A DNA stretch of 64,000 bases from Candidatus Omnitrophota bacterium (GCA_030692045.1 JAUYCX010000035.1:186001-250000); one strand, 5' to 3'. Numbered from the stretch's first letter, positions 9,059-17,059 are shown. Program-made: numbers and translations. The notes: generated by a model not told the origin, from the letters alone.

Positions 9059-9843
9059 ATATCGCCGATTTTTTTCCCAAAAAACAATTAGGCCAGAATT
9101 TCTTAATTGATGATAATATAAGAAGAAAGATTATCCAAGCCTGCAATTTAAGCAAAGAAGATAATGTCTTAGAAATTGGTCCTGGCTTAGGAAAAATGAC
9201 AAAAGATTTAGTAATTTTAGCTAAGGATGTCATAGCAGTTGAAAAAGATAAAAGATTAACTCTTTATCTTTGTGAATTATTCAAAGATTATAAAAATCTT
9301 AAGATTCTAAATCAGGATATCCTTAAATATAAAATAAAAACCAAAAATACTAAAATCATGGGAAATATTCCTTACAATATTACCTCGCCCATAATTGAGC
9401 ATTTTATAAACCAAAAAGAGAAGATTAGCGTAATTTACATAACCATTCAAAAAGAGGTGGGAGAAAGAATTGTAGCTTCGCCCGGCACTAAAGATTACAG
9501 CTCGTTTAGTTTGTTTGTGCAGTATCATACAATTCCAGAGATAAAATTCCTAATTAGTCGCGGATGTTTTAAGCCACAGCCAAGGGTTGATTCTTGCTTT
9601 TTAGAACTTTCCATAAGAGACATCCCTGCAGTTAAAGTAAAAAATGAGGAATTATTTTTTAAGATAATTAGAACTTGTTTTAACCAACGCAGGAAAATGA
9701 TTTCTAATACGCTTAAAAAAATTATCACTGCCCAAAAAATTACAGAATTATCACAGCAAACTGGAATTAACCCAAGCAACAGGCCAGAAGATTTGAGTTT
9801 GGAAGAGTTTGGAAGGATAGCGGATTTTGTTCAAAGTTGCTAA
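9055..9843 (+). CDS. rsmA: RsmA (KsgA), 16S rRNA dimethyladenosine transferase
   Basis: A 262-residue SAM-dependent enzyme that dimethylates the two adjacent adenines in the 3' terminal hairpin of 16S rRNA. Seen: N-terminal KKQLGQNFLID, SAM motif LEIGPGLGKMT, the catalytic GNIPYNITSPI (canonical family motif NLPY, here NIPY) and the C-terminal CFNQRRKMISNTLKK segment. It starts with a 4-base overlap of pdxA and is the last gene before a repeat-rich gap. Confidence 0.95.
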   Translation: MNIADFFPKKQLGQNFLIDDNIRRKIIQACNLSKEDNVLEIGPGLGKMTKDLVILAKDVIAVEKDKRLTLYLCELFKDYKNLKILNQDILKYKIKTKNTKIMGNIPYNITSPIIEHFINQKEKISVIYITIQKEVGERIVASPGTKDYSSFSLFVQYHTIPEIKFLISRGCFKPQPRVDSCFLELSIRDIPAVKVKNEELFFKIIRTCFNQRRKMISNTLKKIITAQKITELSQQTGINPSNRPEDLSLEEFGRIADFVQSC

Positions 9844-9854
9844 AATAATCAAAT

Positions 9855-10047
9855 TATACAAGGCTATTAAAGGCAGTTAAGGCAAATAGGGCTATCGTGG
9901 CAACAAGGCAACATGGCTATTGAAGGGTTAAAGGCTACAAAGGCAATTAATGACTGCCTTATTAGCCATTTTGACTTGATAGTCCTGTTATCTTTTTGCC
10001 TTATTAGTCTTAGATGCCTTATTTGCCTTTGATAGACTTGAAAAATA
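9855..10047. repeat. Degenerate palindromic region built from AAGGC(A/T)-type blocks
   Basis: The gap between rsmA and the lipoprotein gene contains many copies of AAGGCAATTA / AAGGCTATTA on the left side and their complements (TGCCTTATTAG, GCCTTATTTGCC) on the right, forming a long imperfect inverted repeat. It carries no gene that I can support. It resembles a decayed miniature inverted-repeat element. Confidence 0.55.
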
Positions 10048-10056
10048 AGGAGAGAA

Positions 10057-10392
10057 ATGAAAAAACTGATTTTTTTGCTGGTTTTGGGGGTGGTTTTGAG
10101 CGGCTGCGCAATGGTTGGACCTATTAGCGTTCCGGGCGACACTTCTGCCAGCTATACTTTGAGAGCAGATATTATGCATATGATTCATATAATGCAAAAT
10201 GCATATGCCAAGAGCTGCAGTTATAAGGTTATTGATACGAAAGCCATAGGCAAAGAAGGGAATTCAATACTGGAAGAATGGACAGTCTTAAGTTGTAATA
10301 AAGAAGTTGTTTATCCTGTAAAATTGACACCTTCTCCACAGGGTGGAACATATTTTAGCGTTTCAACTCCAGAAGCTTATATAAAGAAATAA
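10057..10392 (+). CDS. Small lipoprotein of unknown function
   Basis: A 111-residue protein with a lipoprotein signal: MKKL start, hydrophobic core, and lipobox LSGC at about 17-20, so it should be lipid-anchored. The mature part has three further cysteines (about 50 and 75 visible in KSCSYK and LSCNKE), which could form a disulfide. A hydrophobic-histidine stretch, ADIMHMIHIMQNAY, is unusual. ATG is preceded by AAGGAGAG. I do not recognise a family. Confidence 0.7.
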   Translation: MKKLIFLLVLGVVLSGCAMVGPISVPGDTSASYTLRADIMHMIHIMQNAYAKSCSYKVIDTKAIGKEGNSILEEWTVLSCNKEVVYPVKLTPSPQGGTYFSVSTPEAYIKK

Positions 10393-10395
10393 CGG

Positions 10396-10411
10396 GGACA
10401 GTTCATGCAGA
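10396..10411. other. Short GACAGTTC-type hairpin after the lipoprotein gene
   Basis: ACAGTTC and GAACTGT form a perfect 7-bp stem around a 5-base loop just after the lipoprotein stop. The preceding ACGGGG resembles the GGGGACAG heads of REP-like palindromes known from other bacteria. There is no U-tract, so a terminator role is doubtful. Confidence 0.45.
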
Positions 10412-10427
10412 ACTGTATGATATAATT

Positions 10428-10616
10428 AGGGATAGAGGGAACCGGTCCTCTGCTTTTAGGAATCGGGACTTGATTGATAAATCCATGTGGTGGAAATGTG
10501 GGGGAAACAGTTACCAATTCAATCTGGACAGTGGGAGTGAGCAGTTATAAGAACCCACTTTCCCGAACAACTCGGAAACAGTTTCCCGGAAATTTGGGAT
10601 AGAGGGAACCGGTCCT
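10428..10616. repeat. Direct repeat pair, about 21 bp, containing ACCGGT
   Basis: The sequence GGGATAGAGGGAACCGGTCC occurs at about 10429-10448 and again at 10596-10615, both followed by a T-rich stretch. The 150 bases between them hold no recognisable gene. This is either a duplicated repeat or the ends of a decayed insertion. Confidence 0.6.
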
Positions 10617-10640
10617 TGGTTTTGAAATCATACAAAGGAA

Positions 10641-11336
10641 GTGCCTTTGGGAAAAACATGTTGGAAGTGTAACAATATTTATCCTGACTTTGCAGACACT
10701 TGCCCCAAATGTAGAATTGATCTTGATACTGGGCAAAAGGTCGAAGGTGATTATTTCAAGAACCTTGGCAATAGACCGGCTGATATTTATGAAAGCGCCT
10801 CTAAAATAACAAATTTTACTCGTCCTTACTGTCCAATCTGCAATTTGATCTGGGGCAAAAATGCAATCGGAAGGATAACATCTTGCAGTAAATGTTACGG
10901 TCCGATAATACTAAAAGACTTTAATCCTTATCCCAAACTTTTTCTAGGGATATCGATAATATTATTAGGGGGCTTAACATTATTTATAAAAGAACTTCCT
11001 ATTATATGGATTGGAGGGTTTCTTTGGGGGTTATCGACTATTCTCTACTCTTTTCAAAACTGGCTCAATATTAAAAAATTGGATAGCTCTAATGAAAACA
11101 AAAGTCATTTTTCTCCCTTTTCATCAATAAGAAAATATTTTAATAAACGAAGCTTCGTTATAATTACATGTTTAAACTGCAGACAAAAAATGCGGTTGCC
11201 CAAACTAAATAAAAAATTGAAAGTAGCTTGCCCAAAATGCCAAAATACATTTGTTCTTACGCCAACACCTTTACTGAAGCGTTTACTCAATTTTTTTCAA
11301 ATAATTTATTCTAAATTTTCTTTAAAATCTAAATAA
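10641..11336 (+). CDS. Zinc-ribbon membrane protein of unknown function
   Basis: A 231-residue protein starting at GTG with AAAGGAA upstream. It has three CxxC-pair zinc ribbons: CWKC...CPKC (about 7-27), CPIC...CSKC (about 65-90) and CLNC...CPKC (about 175-200). Between the second and third are two hydrophobic segments (about 98-135) that look like a transmembrane hairpin. The layout places zinc ribbons on one side of the membrane. It is found in a repeat-flanked accessory stretch. No specific function can be assigned. Confidence 0.7.
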   Translation: MPLGKTCWKCNNIYPDFADTCPKCRIDLDTGQKVEGDYFKNLGNRPADIYESASKITNFTRPYCPICNLIWGKNAIGRITSCSKCYGPIILKDFNPYPKLFLGISIILLGGLTLFIKELPIIWIGGFLWGLSTILYSFQNWLNIKKLDSSNENKSHFSPFSSIRKYFNKRSFVIITCLNCRQKMRLPKLNKKLKVACPKCQNTFVLTPTPLLKRLLNFFQIIYSKFSLKSK

Positions 11337-11466
11337 AAGGTTTTCTTCAGAAAAGTTAAAAAATCTTGACCTCTTTTGAATAACAAGGATTGTGAGCGGA
11401 TGGCTGTTTTACAGTTAATAGATACATTAAATGTTTCCATTGGTGTTTTCTGTGGAGGAGAAATAG

Positions 11467-12156
11467 GTGAGAATTAAACCACCCTCAAAACGGCTCTATC
11501 ATTTAATTGCTAATTTAAGAAAACAATCTGCTCAAGAAGATTTTGTAAAAATAAGAAAAAAATTCTGTGACTATATGACTTCACTTAATGCAATAGTACT
11601 ACTGCCTGTTTGTGTAGATTGTTATTCTTATGAATGTCATGTATTTGAACGACCTATAGAACCACCGGATATTTTAAGATATACTTGGAAGGGAGATCTC
11701 GTATGGGAAGTAGGTTTAACAGAGGACGAAATTCGACAAATAGACGAAAAAAATAAAAGTCGAGAGGATATAGAATTGCGGTGCGGTAAATGCGGTAATT
11801 TGTTAGAGTACGGCAAAGATGATTTCTATGTGGAAAGTGAACCTCTTCCAGAATACTTTAATATTTCTGAATCAACAGATAGGGCGCCATCCAAGCAGCT
11901 AAGGGAAGAAATAATTAAACTTTATGGACAAAAATGCTATGGATGCGAAAAAAAACTTTTAAAAGAAGATGTTACATGCGATCATATTATTGCAAGAGTT
12001 CATAATGGATATACAAGTCCCCTAAATTTACAAATCCTGTGTAAAAATTGTAATAACAAAATTAAGGGTGATAGAAAAGTTAAAGTCGTTAATGTAAATT
12101 TAACTTTCCTATTTCGGTCATCACCAAGCGATTCTTACGAGGGAGTAATTTGGTAG
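11467..12156 (+). CDS. HNH endonuclease family protein
   Basis: A 229-residue protein with a C-terminal HNH nuclease domain at about 155-205: YGQKCYGC, the DHI metal-binding core (CDHIIARVHNG), the conserved asparagine in SPLNLQILC and the second zinc pair CKNC. The N-terminal part has more cysteine pairs (CVDCYSYEC about 54, CGKCGN about 105). GTG start is supported by GGAGGAGAAATA. Related domains occur in restriction enzymes, McrA-like proteins and homing nucleases. No methyltransferase or intron is adjacent, so its target is unknown. The frame stays open for 49 codons past its TAG stop (to 12304). Confidence 0.8.
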   Translation: MRIKPPSKRLYHLIANLRKQSAQEDFVKIRKKFCDYMTSLNAIVLLPVCVDCYSYECHVFERPIEPPDILRYTWKGDLVWEVGLTEDEIRQIDEKNKSREDIELRCGKCGNLLEYGKDDFYVESEPLPEYFNISESTDRAPSKQLREEIIKLYGQKCYGCEKKLLKEDVTCDHIIARVHNGYTSPLNLQILCKNCNNKIKGDRKVKVVNVNLTFLFRSSPSDSYEGVIW

Positions 12157-12318
12157 AATAAACTTATCATCCAAATAAATAATCCTGAATTAAGGGAAAA
12201 TTATTGCAGTCTTTTATCAAGAAATTTCCTAGAACTGTCTAGGCTACTTAAATTATGCCAGAAACCAATGGGGCCATCCATTAGAATGGTTCCTATATTC
12301 TTTTAGGGAGGATAGATT

Positions 12319-13350
12319 ATGCGTTACATACTAATTACGATTATTAGTTTATTATTACTTGCAGGTAATACCGTATCATCTTTTGCGGGCGGCTTAACCA
12401 ATATAGAAAAAGGGATATTGAAACTGGAACATATAGGTATGCAGATTAACGCGGTTGAGAATGATTTGAGATTTTATTATATGGTCAATGAGAAAGACCG
12501 TCCGGCTGTCGCGCCTAAAGAAGAAATCAGAAATCTTAAAAAAATAGATGCAGAGCTTAGTAATTTGAAGCTGCCTCAGGAACTCGATGGCTTAAGGCTT
12601 GATTTTAAAAAGGTGGTGGATAAATTCTTGGATAATTGCAAGGATATTGTTACCAAGAATACAGAAACTATGGATAGAGAATTCGAAGAATTATGGCAGA
12701 TGATAAGTGCCTACAACGAAAAATTAAAATCTACTGGTAAAAAATATATCGAGTTTCCGGATTTACCCAAAGATTTCGATCTGGTCGATGCGGAAGCCGG
12801 GCTATTCCCAGATAAAACCGATCAAGAACAATTTAAGAAAGCCGATTCTTTAATGGAGAAAAAGCAATACGCCGAGGCCGAAAATCTTCTTAGCTTGCTT
12901 TTGAAGAAATATAAGAATGAACCTACTGAGGGAAGCATCATGTATCGTATAGTCAATTGTTATCAAATGAAAGATAGCTCCCTGCGGGATAAATCAGGAG
13001 GCGAGGAATATGAGTTAAATATTTTGTCGGATTATGTGGGAAGAAAGCTCTATTCTTCTAGGATTGTGCCGTTATACCGGCAGTGGCGGGTGCTTGAGCA
13101 ACAGATGAATAGCGGGGTGTCTAATTGGTCGGATATTCCAAATGCTAAATACGTGCAGGTGTTATGGGATTTGGCAATGGCGACTCAGAATTATATCGAA
13201 CGGCATCCTGACGACTATTTGGCGAAGATTAATCTTTTGATGCTTATGGATACACCGATTATACAGCGTTTTAGCGACCGTTATGCCTATGGTAACACTA
13301 TCACTATTGATTACGCTAATTTATTTGGGTTGCTGGAAGACAAAAAATAA
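12319..13350 (+). CDS. Secreted protein with a TPR-like segment, unknown function
   Basis: A 343-residue exported protein: signal peptide about 1-23 (hydrophobic core ILITIISLLLLAG, cleavage near SFA-GG). The first half is helical and charged. A TPR-like pair lies at about 172-215 (FKKADSLMEKKQYAEAENLL). The C-terminal half is rich in tyrosine and tryptophan. A strong Shine-Dalgarno (AGGGAGGA) precedes ATG. I do not recognise a family beyond the repeat. It is the last gene of the accessory stretch before gatC. Confidence 0.7.
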   Translation: MRYILITIISLLLLAGNTVSSFAGGLTNIEKGILKLEHIGMQINAVENDLRFYYMVNEKDRPAVAPKEEIRNLKKIDAELSNLKLPQELDGLRLDFKKVVDKFLDNCKDIVTKNTETMDREFEELWQMISAYNEKLKSTGKKYIEFPDLPKDFDLVDAEAGLFPDKTDQEQFKKADSLMEKKQYAEAENLLSLLLKKYKNEPTEGSIMYRIVNCYQMKDSSLRDKSGGEEYELNILSDYVGRKLYSSRIVPLYRQWRVLEQQMNSGVSNWSDIPNAKYVQVLWDLAMATQNYIERHPDDYLAKINLLMLMDTPIIQRFSDRYAYGNTITIDYANLFGLLEDKK

Positions 13351-13445
13351 GCTAACCTAGTAACCTAGGACCGTTTCCAAATAACCTTTTTGAAAACCCG
13401 ACAAAATAAAACTCAGCCGGGTTGCCTTTTCCGCCATAATAAAAT

Positions 13446-13493
13446 TCTATCTGCGTTAATCTGTGTTGCATCTGCGTAAATCTGCGTTAAACA
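13446..13493. repeat. Short direct repeats of TCTGCGTTAA type
   Basis: Four related blocks (TCTGCGTTAAT, TCTGTGTTGC, TCTGCGTAAA, TCTGCGTTAA) follow one another in the gap before gatC. Similar degenerate sequence (TTGCGCTAATTTGCGAC) sits at about 29313-29335. No gene is present in 13351-13613 apart from the gatC promoter. Confidence 0.5.
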
Positions 13494-13576
13494 ATTATTT
13501 CTTTTTAATAATTCCCTTTTACTTTTGTCCACCACTAAAGCATTAGCGGACAACCCAACAAAGTTTTAGTGTTGGG

Positions 13577-13605
13577 TTGACATTTTTCAGAAATAATGTT
13601 AATAT
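13577..13605 (+). promoter_or_regulatory. Sigma70-type promoter of gatC, apparently giving a leaderless mRNA
   Basis: TTGACA (13577-13582), a 17-base spacer and TAATAT (13600-13605). The ATG of gatC lies 8 bases after the -10 box, about where transcription should start, and no Shine-Dalgarno is present. Confidence 0.7.
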
Positions 13606-13613
13606 AATCACCT

Positions 13614-13898
13614 ATGATTACCAAAAAAGAAGTCGAATATGTGGCTCACCTTTCGCGTATATCCTTAAGCGAAAAGGAGCTTGAGCATTTTACCAAACAA
13701 TTGGAAGCTATCCTTAATTATATCAATAAGTTAAAACAGTTGGATCTAAGCAAGGTTATGCCTACAAGCCATGTTTTGCCTTTAAAGAATATCTACCGTG
13801 AGGATGTTTTAAAAAAGTCCCTGCCAGTTGATGAAGTTATGAAGATTGCGGTTGAAAAAGAGAAGAATCATTTCAAAGTGCCAAAGGTAATTGAATAA
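13614..13898 (+). CDS. gatC: GatC, Asp/Glu-tRNA amidotransferase subunit C
   Basis: A 94-residue GatC, which clamps GatA and GatB in the amidotransferase that converts Glu-tRNA(Gln) and Asp-tRNA(Asn) to the amides. Typical: VEYVAHLSRISLSEKE at the N-terminus, LNYINKLKQLD, and the central MPTSHVLPLKNIYRED. It starts directly after a promoter -10 box with no Shine-Dalgarno. It is separated from gatA by a 260-base repeat element. Confidence 0.95.
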   Translation: MITKKEVEYVAHLSRISLSEKELEHFTKQLEAILNYINKLKQLDLSKVMPTSHVLPLKNIYREDVLKKSLPVDEVMKIAVEKEKNHFKVPKVIE

Positions 13899-13901
13899 TG
13901 A

Positions 13902-14155
13902 TTTCAAACCCTAAATCCCAAACCCTAAACTCTAAATAAATTCAAATGCCCCAAACTCAAAACCCAAAACAATACGATTTAGGCGAAAGAACTTTAAGAT
14001 TTGCCAGAAGAGTAAGGGAATTTGTAAAGAATTTACCAAGCTAACTAAAATTTTTGGCGCAATTGTCGAGAAATCAAAATAACGTTTTGAGTTTTGAAAT
14101 TTGAGTTTTGTGTTTATTTAGGATTTAGAGTTTAGTGTTTAGAGTTTAAACAATG
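13902..14155. mobile_element. MITE-like inverted-repeat element between gatC and gatA
   Basis: About 60-base imperfect terminal inverted repeats: the left arm (about 13905-13970, blocks CCTAAACTCTAAATAAA and CCAAACTCAAAACCCAAAAC) pairs with the right arm (about 14092-14153, GTTTTGAG, TTTATTTAGGATTTAGAGTTT). Between them is a fragment of a four-helix-bundle gene (13946-14044). Solo arm-like sequences occur at 61525-61590 and 62380-62420. No transposase is present, so it would have to be moved in trans. Confidence 0.65.
13946..14044 (+). pseudogene. Truncated four-helix-bundle protein (23S rRNA intervening-sequence protein type)
   Basis: A 32-codon frame whose residues QYDLGERTLRFARRVREFV and KNLP match the first helix of the four-helix-bundle / S23 family (usual length about 115-125). 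It stops right after KNLPS, so helices 2-4 are missing. The first residues are coded by the terminal repeat. It is probably a decayed cargo gene of the surrounding inverted-repeat element. Recognition is from memory of the family motif. Confidence 0.65.
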
Positions 14156-14162
14156 TTGCTTG

Positions 14163-15632
14163 ATGGAACTACATAAATTAACTGCTCACGAACTTTTAGA
14201 AAACAAAGCCAATCCTAAAGATGTCCGCGTTGCTTTAGAAGAGCGCATCAAAAAGATTGATAATAAAGTAAAGGCGATTTTGCGCTCGCCACATAGCTTT
14301 GGCGAGCGCCCGCCAATGCTTTGTGGAGGGCGCCTTTGCCCTGATGAAAACCAAGCAGGCAAAGGCGCACTTTCAGGCATTCCTATTGCCATAAAAGACA
14401 ATATCTGCATAGAAAATTGTCTAATTACCTGTTGTTCTCATATTTTGCAAGGATTTAAACCACCTTACAATGCCACAGTAATTGAGAAACTAATTGATGC
14501 AGGTTGCGTAATTATCGCTATAACCAATATGGATGAGTTTGCTTTTGGTTCTTCAACTGAAAATTCTTATTATGGGCCAACGCATAACCCTTGGGATTTA
14601 GAGAGGGTGCCTGGCGGCTCAAGCGGCGGTTCTGCAGCAGCTGTAGCAGCTGATGAAACAATTCTGGCGCTGGGTTCTGATACAGGTGGTTCTATTCGTC
14701 AGCCAGCCTCTTTTTGTGGAGTGGTGGGTTTAAAACCAACTTACGGAAGAGTTTCTCGTTATGGATTAATTGCCTTTGCTTCTAGCCTTGATCAAATTGG
14801 TCCAATTACCAAAGACATAACAGATGCAGCCATGCTCTTAAATGTTATTGCTGGTTATGACCCAAAGGACTCAACATCCGTAGATTTATCAGTTCCAGAT
14901 TATACAAAATCCTTAGGGGTTGATATTAAGGGAATAAAAATCGCTATCCCTAAGGAATATTTTGTTGAAGGCATTGACAAAGAGGTAAAAATGGCAATTG
15001 AGCAAGCAATAAATCTGCTTAAAAGTAGGGGTGCTGTAGTTAAAGAAGTTTCTTTACCTCACACAGAATATGCTGTGGCAACTTATTACATCGTGGCAAC
15101 AGCTGAAGCCAGCTCTAATTTGGCTCGCTTTGACGGCGTGCAATATGGACTAAGAATTTTGCCTAAAAATATACGCCGCTCTAAGCTTATTGATATGTAT
15201 GAAGAAACCAGGGAAATTGGTTTGGGAGCCGAAGCAAAGCGAAGAATTATTTTAGGAACTTATGGTTTATCTTCAGGTTATTATGAGGCGTATTACCTGC
15301 GAGCACTAAAGGTGCGCACCTTGATAAAGCAGGATTTTGATAAAGTTTTTGCAGAGTTTGATGCAATAATTACTCCTACTTCACCTACCCCGGCATTTAA
15401 AATCGCAGAAAAAACTACCGATCCTTTAGAAATGTATCTTTCAGATATTTATACAATCTCGGCTAATTTGGCAGGAATTCCGGCAATTTCCATACCTTGC
15501 GGATTTACAGAAAATAATCTTCCCATTGGCTTGCAGATTTTAGCCAAGCCATTTGATGAAGAGATGTTGTTTAGGATTGGTTTTACTTACGAACAGAATA
15601 CTGAGTGGCATAAAAGAAATCCTTTGCTATGA
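14163..15632 (+). CDS. gatA: GatA, Asp/Glu-tRNA amidotransferase subunit A (with palindromic insert)
   Basis: A 489-residue amidase-signature enzyme that frees ammonia from glutamine for the GatB active site. The catalytic triad is visible: lysine in PIAIKDN, cis-serine in GGSSGGS and nucleophile serine in DTGGSIRQPASFCG. Residues about 41-69 (RSPHSFGERPP to NQAGKGA), which replace the usual linker helix before the SGIPIAIKD strand, are coded by three nested GC-rich hairpins. ATG at 14163 is chosen over TTG at 14160; no Shine-Dalgarno is seen. The end overlaps gatB (ATGA). Confidence 0.93.
   Translation: MELHKLTAHELLENKANPKDVRVALEERIKKIDNKVKAILRSPHSFGERPPMLCGGRLCPDENQAGKGALSGIPIAIKDNICIENCLITCCSHILQGFKPPYNATVIEKLIDAGCVIIAITNMDEFAFGSSTENSYYGPTHNPWDLERVPGGSSGGSAAAVAADETILALGSDTGGSIRQPASFCGVVGLKPTYGRVSRYGLIAFASSLDQIGPITKDITDAAMLLNVIAGYDPKDSTSVDLSVPDYTKSLGVDIKGIKIAIPKEYFVEGIDKEVKMAIEQAINLLKSRGAVVKEVSLPHTEYAVATYYIVATAEASSNLARFDGVQYGLRILPKNIRRSKLIDMYEETREIGLGAEAKRRIILGTYGLSSGYYEAYYLRALKVRTLIKQDFDKVFAEFDAIITPTSPTPAFKIAEKTTDPLEMYLSDIYTISANLAGIPAISIPCGFTENNLPIGLQILAKPFDEEMLFRIGFTYEQNTEWHKRNPLL
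14282..14368. repeat. Three nested hairpins inside the gatA coding sequence
   Basis: Hairpin 1: 9-bp perfect stem 14282-14290/14301-14309 (GCGCTCGCC) with loop ACATAGCTTT. Hairpin 2: 9 of 10 bp, 14306-14315/14324-14333. Hairpin 3: 11-bp perfect stem 14330-14340/14358-14368 (GCGCCTTTGCC). Stems overlap at their edges. The loop of hairpin 1 resembles that of the GTCCGCC hairpin at 20591-20614 (ATAGAACTTT), suggesting a shared family of GC-rich palindromes. The length is a multiple of three in context, so the frame is kept. Confidence 0.85.
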
Positions 15633-17056
15633 GTGAATTTCAGGTTGTAATCGGTCTGGAGGTTCATCTACAGCTATTTACAAACACTAAGGCCTTTTGT
15701 GGCTGCTCAACTGCATTTGGGAAAGTTCCCAATAGCCAAACCTGCCCTGTGTGTTTGGGTTTACCGGGAAGCTTGCCGGTTCTAAATAAAAAGGTTTTAG
15801 AATATGCTATAAAAGTTGCATTAGCTTTAAGCTGTCAAGTTAATGAATTTGTTAAATTTGACAGAAAAAATTACTATTACCCGGATTTGCCAAAAAATTA
15901 CCAGATTTCACAGTTTGATTTGCCATTAGCTAATCAGGGATTTTTGGATATTGAGATTAAAGATACGGTTAAGAGAATTAGAATTCGCCGAGTCCATCTG
16001 GAAGAGGATGCCGGTAAACTCATTCATGATGAAAATAAAGATTTTAGTTTAGTGGATTATAATCGCAGCGGCATTCCTTTATTGGAAATTGTAAGCGAAC
16101 CAGATATTAATTCTACCCAAGAGGCTTACGAATATTTAACTAACTTAAAGCTTATTTTAAAATATTTGGATGTTTCTGACTGCGATATGGAAAAAGGAAG
16201 CCTGCGCTGCGATGCCAATATTTCCTTAAGAAAATTTGGCGAAAAACAATTGGGTGTTAAGGCTGAGTTAAAAAATATGAATTCCTTTAAGGCAGTAAAA
16301 CAGGCCTTACAGTTTGAACTGGAGCGTCAGAGTCATTTATTAACAAATAATCAGACAATTATTCAAGAGACGCGGCTTTGGGATGCACACAATCAGGTAA
16401 CTGTTGCTATGCGAACCAAAGAGGAGTCACAAGACTACCGTTATTTTCCTGAGCCGGATTTGGTTCCCTTTATTATAAGCAAAGAGGAAATCGAGAAAAT
16501 TAGAAATTCTTTGCCTGAGTCAGCTAAACAGCGTTTTTTACGATTTATAAAAGTTTATGGATTGTCAGAATATGATGCAAATTTATTAATTCAAGATAAA
16601 GATTTATCTCTTTATTTTGAAGAATGCCTAAAATTATTTTCTCAACCCAAACGCATCTGCAATTGGATTACAACCTCTCTCTTATCAGAATTAAATTCCA
16701 GAAAATTGCAGATAAGAGAATTAAATTTATCCCCGGACGATTTAGTAGAACTAATAAAATTTGTTGATCAGGGCAGGATTAGCAATCTTGTAGCTAAGGA
16801 AGTCTTAACACAAATGTTAGATAATCGAAAAAAGGCTTCAACAATCATTCAAGAAAAAAATTTAGCCCAACTTTCAGATGTGAAAGAGTTAGAATCATTT
16901 TGTGAAGAAGTAATAAAGGAAAATCCAAAATCAATTCAAGATTTCAAATCTGGAAAGGAAAATGCCTTAATGTTTCTTGTTGGCTGCGTAATGCGTAAAT
17001 CCCAAGGCAAAGCAAATCCTAAAATTGCAGCAGAGATTTTAAAAAGGAGGCTTTAA
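15629..17056 (+). CDS. gatB: GatB, Asp/Glu-tRNA amidotransferase subunit B
   Basis: A 475-residue GatB that binds the mischarged tRNA and carries out phosphorylation and amidation. Diagnostic stretches: IGLEVHLQL, the CPVCLGLPGSLPVLN loop, the KNYYYPDLPKNYQISQ motif, HLEEDAGKLIH, DYNRSGIPLLEIVSEPD and RTKEESQDYRYFPEPDL. The C-terminal half is the helical and tail (YqeY-like) domain. It overlaps gatA by 4 bases and contains the ctpA Shine-Dalgarno (AAGGAGG) in its final codons. Confidence 0.96.
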   Translation: MSEFQVVIGLEVHLQLFTNTKAFCGCSTAFGKVPNSQTCPVCLGLPGSLPVLNKKVLEYAIKVALALSCQVNEFVKFDRKNYYYPDLPKNYQISQFDLPLANQGFLDIEIKDTVKRIRIRRVHLEEDAGKLIHDENKDFSLVDYNRSGIPLLEIVSEPDINSTQEAYEYLTNLKLILKYLDVSDCDMEKGSLRCDANISLRKFGEKQLGVKAELKNMNSFKAVKQALQFELERQSHLLTNNQTIIQETRLWDAHNQVTVAMRTKEESQDYRYFPEPDLVPFIISKEEIEKIRNSLPESAKQRFLRFIKVYGLSEYDANLLIQDKDLSLYFEECLKLFSQPKRICNWITTSLLSELNSRKLQIRELNLSPDDLVELIKFVDQGRISNLVAKEVLTQMLDNRKKASTIIQEKNLAQLSDVKELESFCEEVIKENPKSIQDFKSGKENALMFLVGCVMRKSQGKANPKIAAEILKRRL

Positions 17057-17059
17057 GCT

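Noticed and set aside
11400-11477. A 25-codon frame starting ATGGCTGTTTTACAG and overlapping the HNH start, as a possible leader peptide
   Set aside because: It has no Shine-Dalgarno and no recognisable composition; an overlap this short is expected by chance.
12157-12318. A tRNA or small RNA gene in the gap after the HNH gene
   Set aside because: No cloverleaf-like arms, TTC loop or CCA-adjacent stem could be found; the same holds for the other gaps.
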